Positions 11,098-22,620 of a stretch of DNA of 64,000 nt are shown here, one piece after another. Every line of letters starts with the position of its first letter. The first letter of the stretch is position 1. The DNA is from Lucinisca nassula (lineage: Eukaryota > Mollusca > Bivalvia > Lucinida > Lucinidae). The notes under the pieces were generated by a model. It had not been told where the DNA came from. It saw only the letters and a list, made by a program, of their open reading frames with translations, and searched no databases. The stretch is from the NCBI GenBank assembly GCA_963580285.1, contig OY757017.1:114291527-114355526 (forward strand), written 5' to 3'. The position numbers and the translations under genes were made by a program.

Positions 11098-13297
11098 AGT
11101 AGAAGTAAAACAAAGATCAGGAATTGATACAATTAACTTACTCCATCCATAAAAGACACCAAAGGGAAAGAAATACAAACATTAAGCGACCAGACCATAA
11201 TGGAAACCTAAACAAAGGAAGGCCATATGGACAGTTACTTTCCCACAAAATGGCCATATGGCCATCCAAAATTAAAAGACACAAGTGATACACACAGTAG
11301 GTAACAAACAACAACATAAATAAATCGCCACAGAAAAGCCGCCTTGGAACGGTCAGTGGAAGATTTCCACTGGGGGGGGGGGGGCTTAAATCGATTTTAC
11401 GTGGCCACAATCCTCGTCCTTACTTCCGTCGCGATTTAGACAAATAATTTGTTCAGTCCGCATGGAGGCCTCCTAACTCATCAGTGCAACATCTCCGTGA
11501 ACACAGAAATCAAAGAACCACAGAGGTGAGACAACGGTGAGGACTCGACAGCAAGAAACCACTGAAATGCTGGAGCAAAAGAAAACAAACAGTTAGACTC
11601 CGATGAGCCCGACCAGAGACAGAGCATCAGGCACCAACCAACATTATCTCTTTAATTTTCAATAAGCCTTTACGTTGGAGCCGTCATAGAATCTGAGGCC
11701 TGACCCACCGGCGTGCAATTAAAGAGGGAAGCAAAGTTGCCAACCGTGATTGGGTTAACTACCATGCATGCAGTCTGTCGTATAATATCCATGTTGTACC
11801 CAATCTTTTTATATCGAAGAATGATTTTACGAAATTGGGTGCTGAAGTCATTGCGGTTATATATTTTTCTGAATTTATATACTAAGTCACCATAAAATTC
11901 GGGTTCCGATAGACCTTGTTGCAGAAGAGATTTAAGTCCAATATTGAATTTTGAAATTAAATCAGAATGGCGTCTATAAAATTTTGAAAAGGCTTTGCGT
12001 AGTTTATGGTACCGATAACCCTGATTAAGAAGTTTAGCCGTTAATAATTTATTACGAGTGTTGAAGTCAGTTACATGACTACACACTCTAGCAAATCGAA
12101 TTAATTGCGAAATATAAACGCCATAGGATGGCGCACGAGGAACATCACCATCCAAAAAAGGAAAATTTACAATCTCAAAATCAAAGTCATGGCGTTTATC
12201 ATAAATTTTGCACGAAACAAATCCATCTACAATAGATAGATGTAAATCCAAAAACGGGGCCTCGGTATCAGAAGAATTTGCGTTATTTAACTGAAGTTCT
12301 AGGGGGTAAATCTGACTGATCAAACCATCAAAATAGGTATTATCAATATTTAATAAATCATCTAAATATCTAGAAGTAGAGCTAAAAGCTTCAATAATTT
12401 CAGATTGGTTATCAATGGAAAGCGACAAAATGAAGTCTCTTTCATAACAATACAAGAACAGATCAGCCACAAGAGGTGCGCAATTAGTACCCATCGGAAT
12501 ACCCACAACTTGTCTAAATAACTTAGTACCGAATCTAATATAAATATTGTCAAGTAGAAAGGTGAGGGCATCACACACTTTCTGACATGAACGCCACAAG
12601 AGGTGCGCAATTAGTACCCATCGGAATACCCACACTTAGTACCGAATCTAATATAAATATTGTCAAGTAGAAAGGTGAGGGCATCACACACTTTCTGACA
12701 TGAACAAAGTGTATAATTCTTATGCTCTTTAGAAGTGAAAAATGCATTTCTGACATTACATGCAAGATAGAGAGAATCTTCTCTGTGAAAAGCCCATTCA
12801 ATTAAATCATTAAGCTTTTCTTTTATAAGATTATGAGGAAGTGTAGTGTAAAGAGTGGAACAATCGTAGGTAGACAGACTAGAAGCACGAAACTGTCTAG
12901 ATTTCAATTTATTTAAAACCTCATTCGAATTTTTTATAGACCAAAACAGATTTCTTCCTGATCTTTCAAAGACTTTATCACAATATTTAATTACATGCGT
13001 TTTAATAGCAGTAAGACAGGAAGTTAATAATTTAGAAAGTTCAGTGGTAGTGCAAGAACTAGAATTTGCAATAAACCGTGCTTTGTAAGGTTTTTTTATG
13101 AAGTTTTGGTAACCAGTATAGCGCAGGAAGCTTGTCTTGGCCTTCGTTAACACACACAGCAAACTTGGTGGCTGAAAGACAAACATGTTTATCTACCATA
13201 GCTCTCTCTTCAGCCAAAGGCTGAAGTTCATAGGCCTTAGTACCAGCAAGCTCCTGCTTAAGCGTGTTAACATAGTGGAGCCGTCACACAACGACGA
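11098..13297 (-). mobile_element. RT element copy 1 (probable Penelope-like), 5'-truncated, inside SINE-A
   Basis: This 2,200-bp insertion splits a SINE-A between 11097 and 13298 with CTAA on both sides (11094-11097 and 13298-13301). Read on the minus strand it is an RT reading frame (about 13297 to 11670), a 3' untranslated region of about 570 bp and a terminal 'cctgatctttgttttacttc'. A G-run lies at about 11377. No downstream GIY-YIG domain is visible. The order and the RT motifs suggest a Penelope-like or related RT; a Naiad-type element with its endonuclease at the missing N-terminus would fit but is not shown. Confidence 0.75.
11670..13297 (-). pseudogene. Reverse transcriptase, broken copy
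   Basis: Reading from the truncated 5' side: residues near LPALYWLPKLHKKP (RT motif 1 region, 'PKLHK' as in Penelope-like and telomerase-type RTs), RFIANSSSCTTTELSK, LFWSIKNSNEV, LSTYDCSTLYTTLPH (motif A region), then GIPMGTNCAPL (motif B), RYLDDLLNID (catalytic YxDD) and APFLDLHLSI. The C-terminus ends VGNFASLFNCT..SMTAPT and stops at 11670. Two lesions break the frame: an extra base in the A-run at 13091-13097 (T-run on the plus strand), and a tandem duplication (12466-12592 and 12593-12705, the second lacking 14 bp) upstream of motif B. The original N-terminus is absent. The protein is nearly identical to copy 2 over the shared region. Confidence 0.75.
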
Positions 13298-13492
13298 CTA
13301 AGCCTGTCCAGGAACCGCGGTGCGAGGCGGACCGTCCATGCTAATAAACCCTATTGGTTTCATTGGGCGACAGGGCTTGAGAAGTCATTTCATCTCAATG
13401 TCGGGTAAAAGTCCCACAAAATTGGAAGCAACGTCTCCAAAATGACCTTTACAGTGTTGACGGGGACGTTAAACCTCAAATCAAACAAACAA
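13298..13492 (+). mobile_element. SINE-A, 3' portion of the interrupted copy
   Basis: It resumes at 'ctaagcctgtccagg' and continues through 'gcgaggcggaccgtccatgc' and 'ggtttcattgggcgacagg' to 'ttaaacctcaaatcaaac', followed by the right 15-bp target duplication. Confidence 0.8.
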
Positions 13493-13507
13493 ACAAAGCA
13501 CATTATG

Positions 13508-15108
13508 TAAGATATCAAGAAGTGTTTAAACTGTTGATATTAATTATTCAATTTGTGATTAGTTATCGCATTACTCATAGGATTTTAAATTATTTCAGTA
13601 AATACATTGTGATGCTTTTTTCAGACCAAACACTGCAATGCTCTTTCTAAGCTGAGAGATACATTGCACAGACATGTACTGGTAATTATTAATGAACAAA
13701 AAGCAAGCAAGAACAGTGTTTAAAAAACACAGTGAACTTGCATTCAGCAGAAACATTCCAAAAGTGATTGAAAGTTTTACAACCAGAAAAAATACTAAAA
13801 GCTCACTTCCGATTAATTAACCACTATTTTGACAAAGTAAATAGAAAAAAATAAGACACTAAAGAAACGTCAACAATTACAATACCAATGCAGAAAAGAT
13901 ACATTTTTATGCATGTGCACTATAAGGAAGGAAACTGTTTCTCTCCCTGTCTAATAGCAAAATTTCTCTAGGTCATGGAACAGCTTTGTTTACACCAAAT
14001 ATTCTGCACCTTATCCATCAATGATATCTTTTGTAACAGAGACTCAATATTAGTGACATTTCGATTTTTGGAAATACTAACCAATAATTACTGTAACTTT
14101 TTTGTTAGGATAATAATCCAGCGTTCATAAAGACAGAGTATATCTAAAGCTTAATCTGGCCATGGATTTATCAACATAACTAGTTTTACTAGCAACAACA
14201 AACCGCTGACCATTGCGTCCTTGCATACCAGCTTGGTATGGAAATGAAAATAATGGATCTCCTTGCCTTACACCTATTTGAGTAGCATGACTTATACAAA
14301 GTCATTAAATAAAGTTTCACATGTTCACAATAATTTTGCTGCTAATAAAAAAACAATATATGTTGTTAAGCCTAATTTGTTGATAAGAATACCTTTTGAC
14401 TTAGTGTTTTACTATCTACTATTTTGGATAGATCATAGTGTATAAATGAAAGGAAAATATCAGAAATTCATGATATTTTAATAGTTTCTAATCTAGATCA
14501 GCTCAATATGTATTCATTTTGATTTGTATAATCTCATTTTTATTACGTAAGTGTTGCGAATTGCCTTTTTGTATGGTTCTTGGATGATTTCAATAAAATA
14601 GTAAATTTTGCAGAAACGACTTACATCCATTAAAGGTGTAAAACTACAGTGTTACCGGTTTCAGATTTTCATGAAATTTGGCGTAGCTAAAGAAGATACA
14701 TATGGCAAGTTTTCCTAGCAAAATGAAATCTTGACAAAGACTAGAACATATCTATCTTAGGGATTGAATTTTGATAATTTTTTTAAATTTTAATTAAAAA
14801 ATGAGATTTATGATAATTATTTTACCAGAAAATGTAAACTTTAATTAATTCAAAAGGTTTTTCAGTATCAAAGGAATGCCCATGGAGTTCTGCATTCAAT
14901 CCAGTTCACAGATCTTGAAAATAAATAAAACATAAGATTTAAGACGCACTTATTTAGAGACAGACACCAGCTCATGGAGGGAGTCAGTAAGAGTGGCCTC
15001 CTGAGTCCTACTTTGATTTGTATAATTTATTAAATACATTTTTATAGGTTGTATATGCTGAGTTATTAATATACAAAGTTTAAAGAAAAAACATGCATGG
15101 GCACAAAC
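13508..15108. other. AT-rich spacer, no gene seen
   Basis: Only a 60-codon ORF and short frames occur. I see no conserved domains and no repeat shared elsewhere in the window. Confidence 0.5.
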
Positions 15109-15287
15109 GAAAGACCCCCTTTGGCAATTGAGTCTGACCCTTGCTATTTATATGGCAGATGATTCCATTCAGCACAAAAAGGGTTAATGTGATTGTCATC
15201 AACATTTTCCAGCAGGTACCACGTGGAGGTATGGCAAGGCTTTATTGATAACAAAAATCAGAATAGTGATGGGGTTTTCGCATGTTT

Positions 15288-15350
15288 TTTGTTTGTTTGA
15301 TTGATTTGAGGTATAACGCTCCCGTCAACACTGTATAGGTCATTTTGGAG
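15288..15350 (-). mobile_element. SINE-A 3' tail fragment
   Basis: 'gatttgaggtataacgctcc' and 'gtcaacactgtataggtcat' are the reverse of the SINE-A terminal 60 bp. It is strongly 5'-truncated. Confidence 0.6.
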
Positions 15351-15999
15351 ACAGTTTCTTTTCATGTACATTTTTGTGTTCATTTACAAATATAAATATC
15401 AAATCTGAACTTTTTAACAACCTTTACCAGCCTTGTTTGTCCTTAAACGTTTAAGTCTTGATACAGCGAAAATGGACTTCGGGACCCATTTCTGCATCAC
15501 ATTCATGTGCTAGTACATGAAGTGAATAACCCTGATACACTACGCTTACCGCGATGGTTATTTCGTTCACCGTCACGGAGAAAAAAATCCCGGAAGAGTG
15601 GGAAATGCGTGGAAATTACGGGGGGTTTGCGTGAGGATTGCGTGAACTGTTGAGCGGAAACGTGAGCCCTCACAACGGTAGCATGGAAAGGATTAACAGC
15701 TCGCGCGTGGAAGGGATTAATGGTGTACGTCAATAATGAGTTATGCTAAGCCTGTCCATGCGCACAGTCAAATTAGTGTCGCTTTAAACAAATGAAAATT
15801 TTTGATCAGTTCAGACTCGTATCAAACTGCGCAAACGAGCAGGCTGATCTTCATTTTCCTACGTGCATGTGCATTCAGTGCATTTTTCGAGAGGAAAGAG
15901 GCAAATGAGTCAGTTGAACAGTCTGATCACATCATTCAGCAGCTGACAAAGTGTTTGTCAAACACAAGAATGGCCACATTTACAAGAGGTCAAACCGCA
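15351..15999. other. Spacer, no gene seen
   Basis: Two short overlapping ORFs (15503-15733 minus, 15802-16071 plus) have no recognisable motif; the second runs into element P1. Confidence 0.45.
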
Positions 16000-16402
16000 T
16001 TATCATATGACGTCGCGTTTGAGAGTGTAATAACGCCATGTAATAAATTCGATAATCCACTAGTGGATTAAATATGCAAATTGGTTAGATACGGCCCGTA
16101 ACGTTACATGCACGACGTCCTTAACGACGTCGCGTTTACTAATGGTGGAATATTGACCTTTTTATTAAACAATCGTGAATAAAATGCGTTTTGAATGTCA
16201 TATGATAAATAGAATCTTGCATTCGTGCTCATATATTATTGAATTTATTAAACGAGTTGAGGAAAAGGAATAAAATGCGAGGCTTTATTAAACTCGTTGA
16301 GGAAAAGGGATAAAATGCTCTGCAAAGCCTCGCATTTTATCATTTTTCCTCAACTCGTTTAATAAATTCAATAATACATGAACACTCATGTAAGATTTTC
16401 TA
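16000..16402. mobile_element. P1 palindrome element, copy 1
   Basis: A body of about 210 bp is bounded by TTATCATATGAC and GTCATATGATAA and is rich in ACGTC/GACGT motifs. It is joined to a palindrome (about 16210-16402) whose arms read 'gtgctcat', 'attattgaatttat', 'aacgagttgaggaaaa'. This copy has an extra internal duplication of 'cgttgaggaaaagggataaa'. A near-identical element lies at 35483-35848, which shows it is mobile. Noncoding. Confidence 0.65.
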
Positions 16403-16957
16403 CTTTTATCGTCGTTTCTTATTTGTGTACATTTAAATCTGGCGCACGGCAAAAACTTTTTCCACTAAGGAAGGGTAAGATCAGCCTGTGCAGCTATCCA
16501 GTAAGAACAAAGTATTAGGTTAGTAAGTTGGCCTCGTGGAAGCCCCATATGAGAAGATACAAGATTCGCTGGTCCATTTTGATCCGACATTGTGATTAAA
16601 AAAAGAGATCAAATATCTGTCCCCAAACGAGCGATAGCATATTTATGTTAACAGTTAACTTCCTTAAAGTTTTTGCATGCAACAACAGCGTGCTACTGAA
16701 GTACTCGGGAAAATATACACTGACTGCAACAAATACATGTGCTTGAAATTCGTACTGTGGTAAAAGGCGGTAAATTCTCAAGATTTTAAGGGACACTGAA
16801 TCAATGAATACGTGCATGAGATCTGTCACTTAAAACACGGTTTAAGCTAACAAGAAGGGGGACATAAGGAAGCTACTGGCAAAGAGGGAGGTGTGCTTTT
16901 ATGGAAAAAACAAGAAAATAGTATTTAGATCGTTTAAAAAGCATATACATTGGACGA
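16403..16957. other. Spacer, no gene seen
   Basis: A 77-codon minus-strand ORF (16596-16829) has no recognisable domain. No shared repeat was found. Confidence 0.4.
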
Positions 16958-17285
16958 CTTCGGTAGCTCAGTCGGATGTGTGTCTGACTGGTGGTCAGGA
17001 GGACGCGGGTTCGATACCCACCGGGGTCGGCAACATTCTTTCGTGGAGATTGATCATTCCGTCTTCTCTACGGTCATTCTCTTATATTATTTTGTGTTTG
17101 ATAGACATTTGGCAATTTTGTGGGAATGTAACTGTCCTTTCGGCTTTTCCGCTATTGATGTTTCCATTAGGGTCTAGCTGTTTAATGTTTGTGTTCTTTC
17201 CCTCTGGTGTCTCTGATGGGAGCTGTGGGTTAATTGTATCGATTCCTGATCATTGCCTTCACTTTTATTTTGATATCGATAGCAT
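16958..17285 (+). mobile_element. SINE-D: tRNA head fused to the RT-element tail
   Basis: The head has an A-box-like TAGCTCAGTCGGATG (from about 16963) and a B box GGTTCGATACC (about 17009). From about 17097 onward ('gatagacatttggcaatttt', 'gtttccattagggtctagct', 'gattcctgatcattgccttc') it matches the terminal 200 bp or so of the RT element's 3' region. This is a SINE that borrows the 3' end of a partner autonomous element. Confidence 0.7.
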
Positions 17286-17460
17286 TCTTTAAGAAGCTTT
17301 CATGTCAGGAATTCATTCCGATTGTTAATGTCATACTCTGGCAGAACAATCAATTTAAGATAAATTTATATATCCCCTAAGAGCTAGATCAAGGGACATT
17401 GCTTTCAGAGAATATTACAATTTTGAAATCAAAGTTTGTCTGTTTTTGCTATAATTATTC

Positions 17461-17708
17461 ATTACGAAAACAGGGCTATACAAATCTATTGTAGATTTTT
17501 CGCCGAAAAAAAAAAAAACTAAAATTTTAAGATGAAAAATTGTGATAGCCCAAACTATAGATTGTGGTTACTCGATGAGGCGGCTCTAACGAGTACCCAA
17601 AGTCTATATATTAGAACAGAAATATAAAAAAAAGGTTTACCGCTGCAAACCCAAGTTTTACTACATCAAAGTTGGGGTCAAAATTATATATGCATGTTTT
17701 CATGATGT
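17461..17708. mobile_element. M1 MITE, diverged copy
   Basis: Ends are ATTACGAAAACAGGGCTATA and TATATGCATGTTTTCATGAT. The left half of the core is shortened ('gtggttactcgatgaggcgg'). Confidence 0.65.
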
Positions 17709-18261
17709 TGATAAAATTATACCAGTAAAAATGAAGCCATACTTAAATTCAGAGGAATAAGCTTTGTTCAACTGAAACTCAGAACAAAACAACAACAACA
17801 ACAACAAAAACAGCTAGAAAGCGTGTTTGTAAAACAGTCTGCCACAACTATATGCTTGCCCCTCTTCAAAAATTACTCATAATTCTCTATTCAAGGCAAT
17901 AGCTTAAACAGATTTTGAGAACTATTGCTAAGAAGGTTAAAATGCCGAACTGTTCAAATGGCCATATCTCAAGCAACAAGATAAAATATGGATCAGTTAT
18001 TTTTTCGTAAGGAAAAAATATAAAAAATTTCAAAACTCTAACATGCATGTGTTTTAATGACAGATTCTATCTGCCATTCTCAGCTAGCACACGAGTTTTC
18101 TTGCTAACGTCCGACTTTGACTCCGATTTACTGAAAAACAAGTCCGCGCAAAAACGTAGACCGGACTAATTTCAGTTTTTCTTGCAGTTTTGCTCAAATT
18201 ACATGTTTAGGATAATTTGTAAATTTTTCTTGCGAACATTTGTATACATGTATGGATTTAA
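17709..18261. other. Spacer, no gene seen
   Basis: AT-rich, with a short (AAC)n run near 17790. No gene or shared repeat was recognised. Confidence 0.4.
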
Positions 18262-18389
18262 AAAGTAGAAGTAAAACAAAGATCAGGAATTGATACAATT
18301 AACTTACTCCATCCATAAAAGACACCAAAGGGAAAGAAATACAAACATTAAGCGACCAGACCATAATGGAAACCTAAACAAAGGAAGTT
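18262..18389 (-). mobile_element. RT-element 3' terminal fragment
   Basis: The 128 bp starting 'agtagaagtaaaacaaagat' is essentially identical to the left edges of the RT insertions at 11098 and 23438. It is a very young, extremely 5'-truncated insertion and confirms the element's exact 3' terminus. Confidence 0.75.
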
Positions 18390-18512
18390 TGCAAAATGCT
18401 TTGAATAAACATTAGGCACCACAGTCATTTATATATGACTGGATTCATAACCTATATTCAAAATTTTACCTTTAACTACTGAGTTTATGAACAGGTCTCT
18501 TGAGTGCATTTT

Positions 18513-18753
18513 GTAACGAAAATATGCCTATACAAATACAGTGCAACCTTTATCGCCGAAAAAATGAACAAATTTAAGATGAAAAATTGCCATATTTTTC
18601 TTATTTCTGCTCTCGAGGCGGTTCTAACGATTACCCACAAACAATATTTTAGAGCAGAAATAAGAAAAAACAGGTTTACGCCTCCAAACCCCCAAACTAT
18701 ATAAAAGAGGGGTGCAAGGGGGTCAAAAGTATATAGGCGTGTTTGCGTGATGG
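18513..18753. mobile_element. M1 MITE, deleted core
   Basis: Ends are AACGAAAATATGCCTATA and TATAGGCGTGTTTGCGTGAT. Part of the left core is deleted, so 'tttctgctc' joins directly to 'gaggcggttctaacg'. Confidence 0.7.
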
Positions 18754-18844
18754 CATTGACATGTCGGCAAACAGTGTGCATGAAGATCTTAGAAAGACTT
18801 CTCATTACGTGCCGTTTCATCTGAATCTACAAATAAGTTCTGAA

Positions 18845-19035
18845 GTTGGATCATTTGGAAGCAAAGAATACACGAAATAAACGAAGATAACAGACTCGGT
18901 TTTATTGCGTCTGTTCAGGAGCAGTACTGAACAGGAGCCACGCTCTCTAGCGCCGGTTTAAGCAGAACTTTATTTTCAAAATGATTCAAAATGAACTCAA
19001 TGATCCCAAAGGACCAGAAAATATTTTCACCTGTC
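18845..19035. repeat. Diverged relative of the hammerhead-array unit
   Basis: 'catttggaagcaaagaatac' and 'caatgatcccaaaggaccag' followed by 'aaaatat' match the unit of the array at 58.4-59.4 kb. The hammerhead motif itself is missing here. Confidence 0.45.
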
Positions 19036-19320
19036 GACAGGGTTGAAAGTGTTAAATAACTTTTGTATCACAGATAAAATTGGGCTAACAACCCTATACT
19101 GACCGTCATTGAGCAATAGTCCTCCCTCTTTAGGGGGTCACTTATAAAATATTTGTTGTCACGTTTATTCTGTAATTTGTTAGTTTTAAATCAGGTTCCG
19201 TACTTTAAGCAAACAAAGAAGACACCAATTAGGCCCTTTATTGAGGGTCTTAAATGTTTCTGAATGTCCTAGTTATATGAAGATTGGAATGAATTGGTAA
19301 ATATGTTTCATAGTTTCCGT

Positions 19321-19453
19321 TAAGCGCCCGGTGAAGTCACTCAACGGGCTTCGGCTGATTTCGTCTTTATCCGATAAACTCCTAAGACACCAGGTAAAGT
19401 CCGCCAACGGGCTTCGGCTGATTGCGTCTACATCCGATTAACGCTTAAGACAC
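19321..19453. repeat. Two-copy direct repeat of about 65 bp
   Basis: 'caacgggcttcggctgatt' followed by cgtctwatccgat and 'taagacacc' occurs twice in series with few mismatches. No gene is attached. Confidence 0.6.
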
Positions 19454-21092
19454 CAACCACAACAATTGTCGTCTGCTTTGTTGTCTGCAGGAAACGTTAT
19501 AAGTCATTGTTGCAAACAATATGGATCCAGATCAGACAGCTCCTCTCGGAGAAGTTTGAACGGCGTCTGCACTGTTTTGCTACATGCAAAAAATAGGTTT
19601 GAAAAGTGGGCAAACACATAAAGCAGACGACATAAACTGTGGCATCTGAAGGGTAAATTTGTCGACGGTCTAGAACTGAGACTTATACAGTTAAGTTTAA
19701 CCTTGTCATACCCGTATTTTAAGCAAATAATGTATACCGTGGTCAGAAGCCGAGCTCTGTGGCGTTTGATTTGGGTCTACACTGTTTCAACTGCCTATGT
19801 CAAACACATTATTCATCTAACGTGCAGCATATGGCGGGGGCATTCATCACCTCCAGTGATTGTCTTGTTTCTATATGAAGTGGGGTTGGGAGTGGTATTC
19901 ATTTAGCGGACTTGCTAACATGAAGGATACTCTTTGGTGCGCTGCGCACTGCTTTTAGACGCCAAGAAGCTATGCTGTTTCATGGTAGTCTCGTCATAAT
20001 GTGGCACTCGGAACAACGTTTCCAAGCTTAATTTGACAGACTTGGTCAGAGGCTAAAGGCAACGTACTGCCGTTGAATCTGCGTTGATTTGCGATTGGCT
20101 CTTTGCCTTATCTCCCTTAAAACATAATCTACAAGCCGAGTACGCTCCTCGGCTATGACATAGTTCTCAAGTACTCACTACTGTGTGTAGGCTGTAAGCA
20201 TTATTGTGCTTTTCGCTAAATAAAGTTATTTGTATCTACCAAGAAATTGTTTAAGCCAGGAACAAACATTGTTATAGAAGAAAGTTACTAATTATTCCTT
20301 TTGCATTACCGCAAACAAGTAAAAGTGCCTTATACAACTGGTCTTCCGTAGCAGCACGTGAATTCTCACTACTGTGACTAGTCTTGTGATCCTAACATAT
20401 GTTGAATCTTAGAGTCCTGGAGACTCAGCGTATGTGCTTTGTACTACAAACAACTTTTGCTTATGTAAAATGTTTTGCATATGTTTTTCGGTTACTCAAG
20501 GCTGACCGTCTCAGAAATATCGCACCCATGGTAAAATAAACAGTGATATTGTGCCAATAATTGCAGAAACATAAAATGCACAAATATGATAGCACTGTAT
20601 AAAGATAAGACAAAAAAGCCACTTTATGTTTAAAATATGACCGTTTTTAAACATAAAAGCAAAATGACCTTTCCAGTAAATGCAATAAAATGCATAAACA
20701 TTGTGAATCGTTAGGTGCTTCTCTCTTGTGTGTCTTAAACTTGTATGAATAATAGCTGAAGACAAAGTTGAAAACATTCAAGGAAATGTCGTGACACTAA
20801 AGTACAGGTAGGTAATTAGCGCTGGAAAAGTCTCGAAGAATTTGCCTTAGACTGTACCAGTACGGAAATAGAATGGACTGTTAGTACAAAGAGTTGACAA
20901 AACACAAACGAAATATAAAAGCGTTGTTGAATGGTTAGCTCCACAGAACAAAGCAAGAAACTTGAATAAAATAAGTGATTTCTCTAACTGCTCTGAAGTT
21001 TCTACGGAAATGAGAAGGTTATCAGAATTCCTAAAGGGTAACAGGTACAGAAGATTGTTTTAGTTTTATTTTAATTATCAATGGATGCTTTC
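19454..21092. other. Spacer, no gene seen
   Basis: Short ORFs without recognisable motifs. Around 19533 there is a 'cagatcagac' to 'ggcgtctgcactgtttt' stretch that resembles the M4 interior. Confidence 0.4.
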
Positions 21093-21345
21093 CATTACGA
21101 AAACACGCCTATATCAATACATTGTAACCTTTATCGCCGAAAAAAATGAAAATTTTAAGATGAAAAATTGTGATATTTTTCTTATGTCTGCTCAAAATAC
21201 AGATTGTTGGTACCCATTAGAACCGCCTCATCGTGGCGGTTCTAACGTGTACCCACAATCTATGTTTTAAGCAGAAATAAATAAAATTATGTATACCCCT
21301 GTAAATCCCAGTTTTCTACTATATAACAGTGGGATTCGAGGGAGT
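21093..21345. mobile_element. M1 MITE, first of a head-to-tail pair
   Basis: Left end ATTACGAAAACACGCCTATA is intact and the core palindrome nearly perfect. The right end is replaced by the start of the next copy. Confidence 0.75.
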
Positions 21346-21609
21346 CAGAAGTTTATATCAATACATTGTAACCTTTATCGCCGAAAAAATTTTAAGATGA
21401 AAAAATGTATTATTTTTCTTATTTCTGCTCAAAATATAGATTGTGGGTACTCGTTAGAACTGCCTCAATGAGGCGGTTCTAACGAGTACCCATAATTTAT
21501 ATCTTAGAGCAGAAATAAGAAAAATAAGGTTTACCCCTACAAACCCAGTTTTACTATATAAAAGTGGGGTTCGAAGGGGTCAAAATTATATAAGCGTGTT
21601 TTCGTGATG
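21346..21609. mobile_element. M1 MITE, second of a head-to-tail pair
   Basis: It begins at 'gtttatatcaatacattgta', lacking the left terminal repeat, has a complete core and ends TATAAGCGTGTTTTCGTGAT. The pair looks like a dimer that lost one internal end. Confidence 0.75.
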
Positions 21610-21961
21610 GTTACAAGAAAACGACGGTTTAAATTTTGTTAAAGTTATATTGTTTCCTTGTTCCCTTTAACTTTGAGTATTAAAAGTTTCATATGACTGT
21701 TTACATGTTAAACAAGAAAATATAGTCTCTGAACACATCTATTTTATTATTATCATTAGGAAAATTGTCTTTCATTTTTTAAACATGTGGTAGATTTATC
21801 TCGAAAAGACATACCATTTTCCTCATTTATATGCAACGATATTGTCTCAAAGGATTTTAGACTGCAAATTAGGCATCGTCTATGCAAAATTACTAATGGC
21901 TCGTTTTCATTTGATTCGAACCTTTTCATTAATCCCATAACAACAGATGACAATAGTTACC

Positions 21962-22182
21962 ATTATGGAAACACGCCTATCGAAACAATATTGAAAAATT
22001 TACAACCAAACATGCAAAAACAAAAAACCTTCATATACTTTTCAAATTTCTGCTCGAAGCATATATTGTCGGAACTCATTAGAGCTGCCTCGGCGTGGGT
22101 TTTCTTCCGAGCACCAAAAATCTATGTTTTTGAACAGAAATAAGAAAAATAATGTGATCCCTGTAAACCCCAGTTTACGACG
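21962..22182. mobile_element. M1 MITE, 3'-truncated diverged copy
   Basis: Left end ATTATGGAAACACGCCTAT and diverged core arms are present. The sequence stops after 'ctgtaaaccccagttta'. Confidence 0.6.
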
Positions 22183-22258
22183 GTTCTTATGAATAAACAC
22201 AACCTAACTTTACTTCATAAGAAGACTAAATTTCCTCCTCTATGCAACCTGACCTTGC

Positions 22259-22545
22259 CAACCCCCGCCCATCGGGGCTTGAAGATATAGATAGGCTGCA
22301 TACTGCTTCCACGAAGAGCTGGATCCGGCCGCACACGAGTACTGGTAAACCGCTTAGAGGATCTAAGCATGTCAAGGCAAAGCGGTGCGAGTCGGACCGT
22401 CCATGCTTATAAACCATATTTGTTTAATTGGGCGATTTCATCTCAATGTATGGTAAAAGTCCCACAAAATTGGAAGCAACGTCTCCAAAATGACCTATTC
22501 AGTGTTGACGGGGACGTTAAACCTCAAATCAAACAAACAAAACCA
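22259..22545 (+). mobile_element. SINE-A, nearly full length
   Basis: From 'caacccccgcccatcggggc' to 'cctcaaatcaaacaaac', collinear with the copy at 63349-63646 except for a small internal deletion after 'ttgggcga'. Confidence 0.7.
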
Positions 22546-22620
22546 CCTCACCTGGCGCCATGATTAAACTTCGCTAGCTCGAATTTACCCTGTCTCGAAA
22601 ACTTGTTTATGCCTAATAAT

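Larger units (their letters stand above)
9698..15122. mobile_element. Possible 5.4-kb insertion bounded by short inverted repeats
   Basis: AAAGGGGGTCTTTC (9698-9711) is mirrored by GAAAGACCCCCTTT (15109-15122), exactly where two halves of an M4-like MITE are separated. The interior is AT-rich and mostly noncoding, and holds a SINE with an RT element nested in it. No transposase is recognised. The inverted repeat is only 14 bp, so this is a hypothesis. Confidence 0.35.

Noticed and set aside
16958..17030. Candidate tRNA genes (also 27845, 56551, 40556 minus, 3190 minus)
   Set aside because: A and B boxes are present, but each runs into a conserved non-tRNA body and the tRNA fold is imperfect, so they are SINE heads.
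18845..19035. A second hammerhead array
   Set aside because: Only flanking unit sequence is shared; no CUGAUGA or GAAA-GUC arrangement is present.
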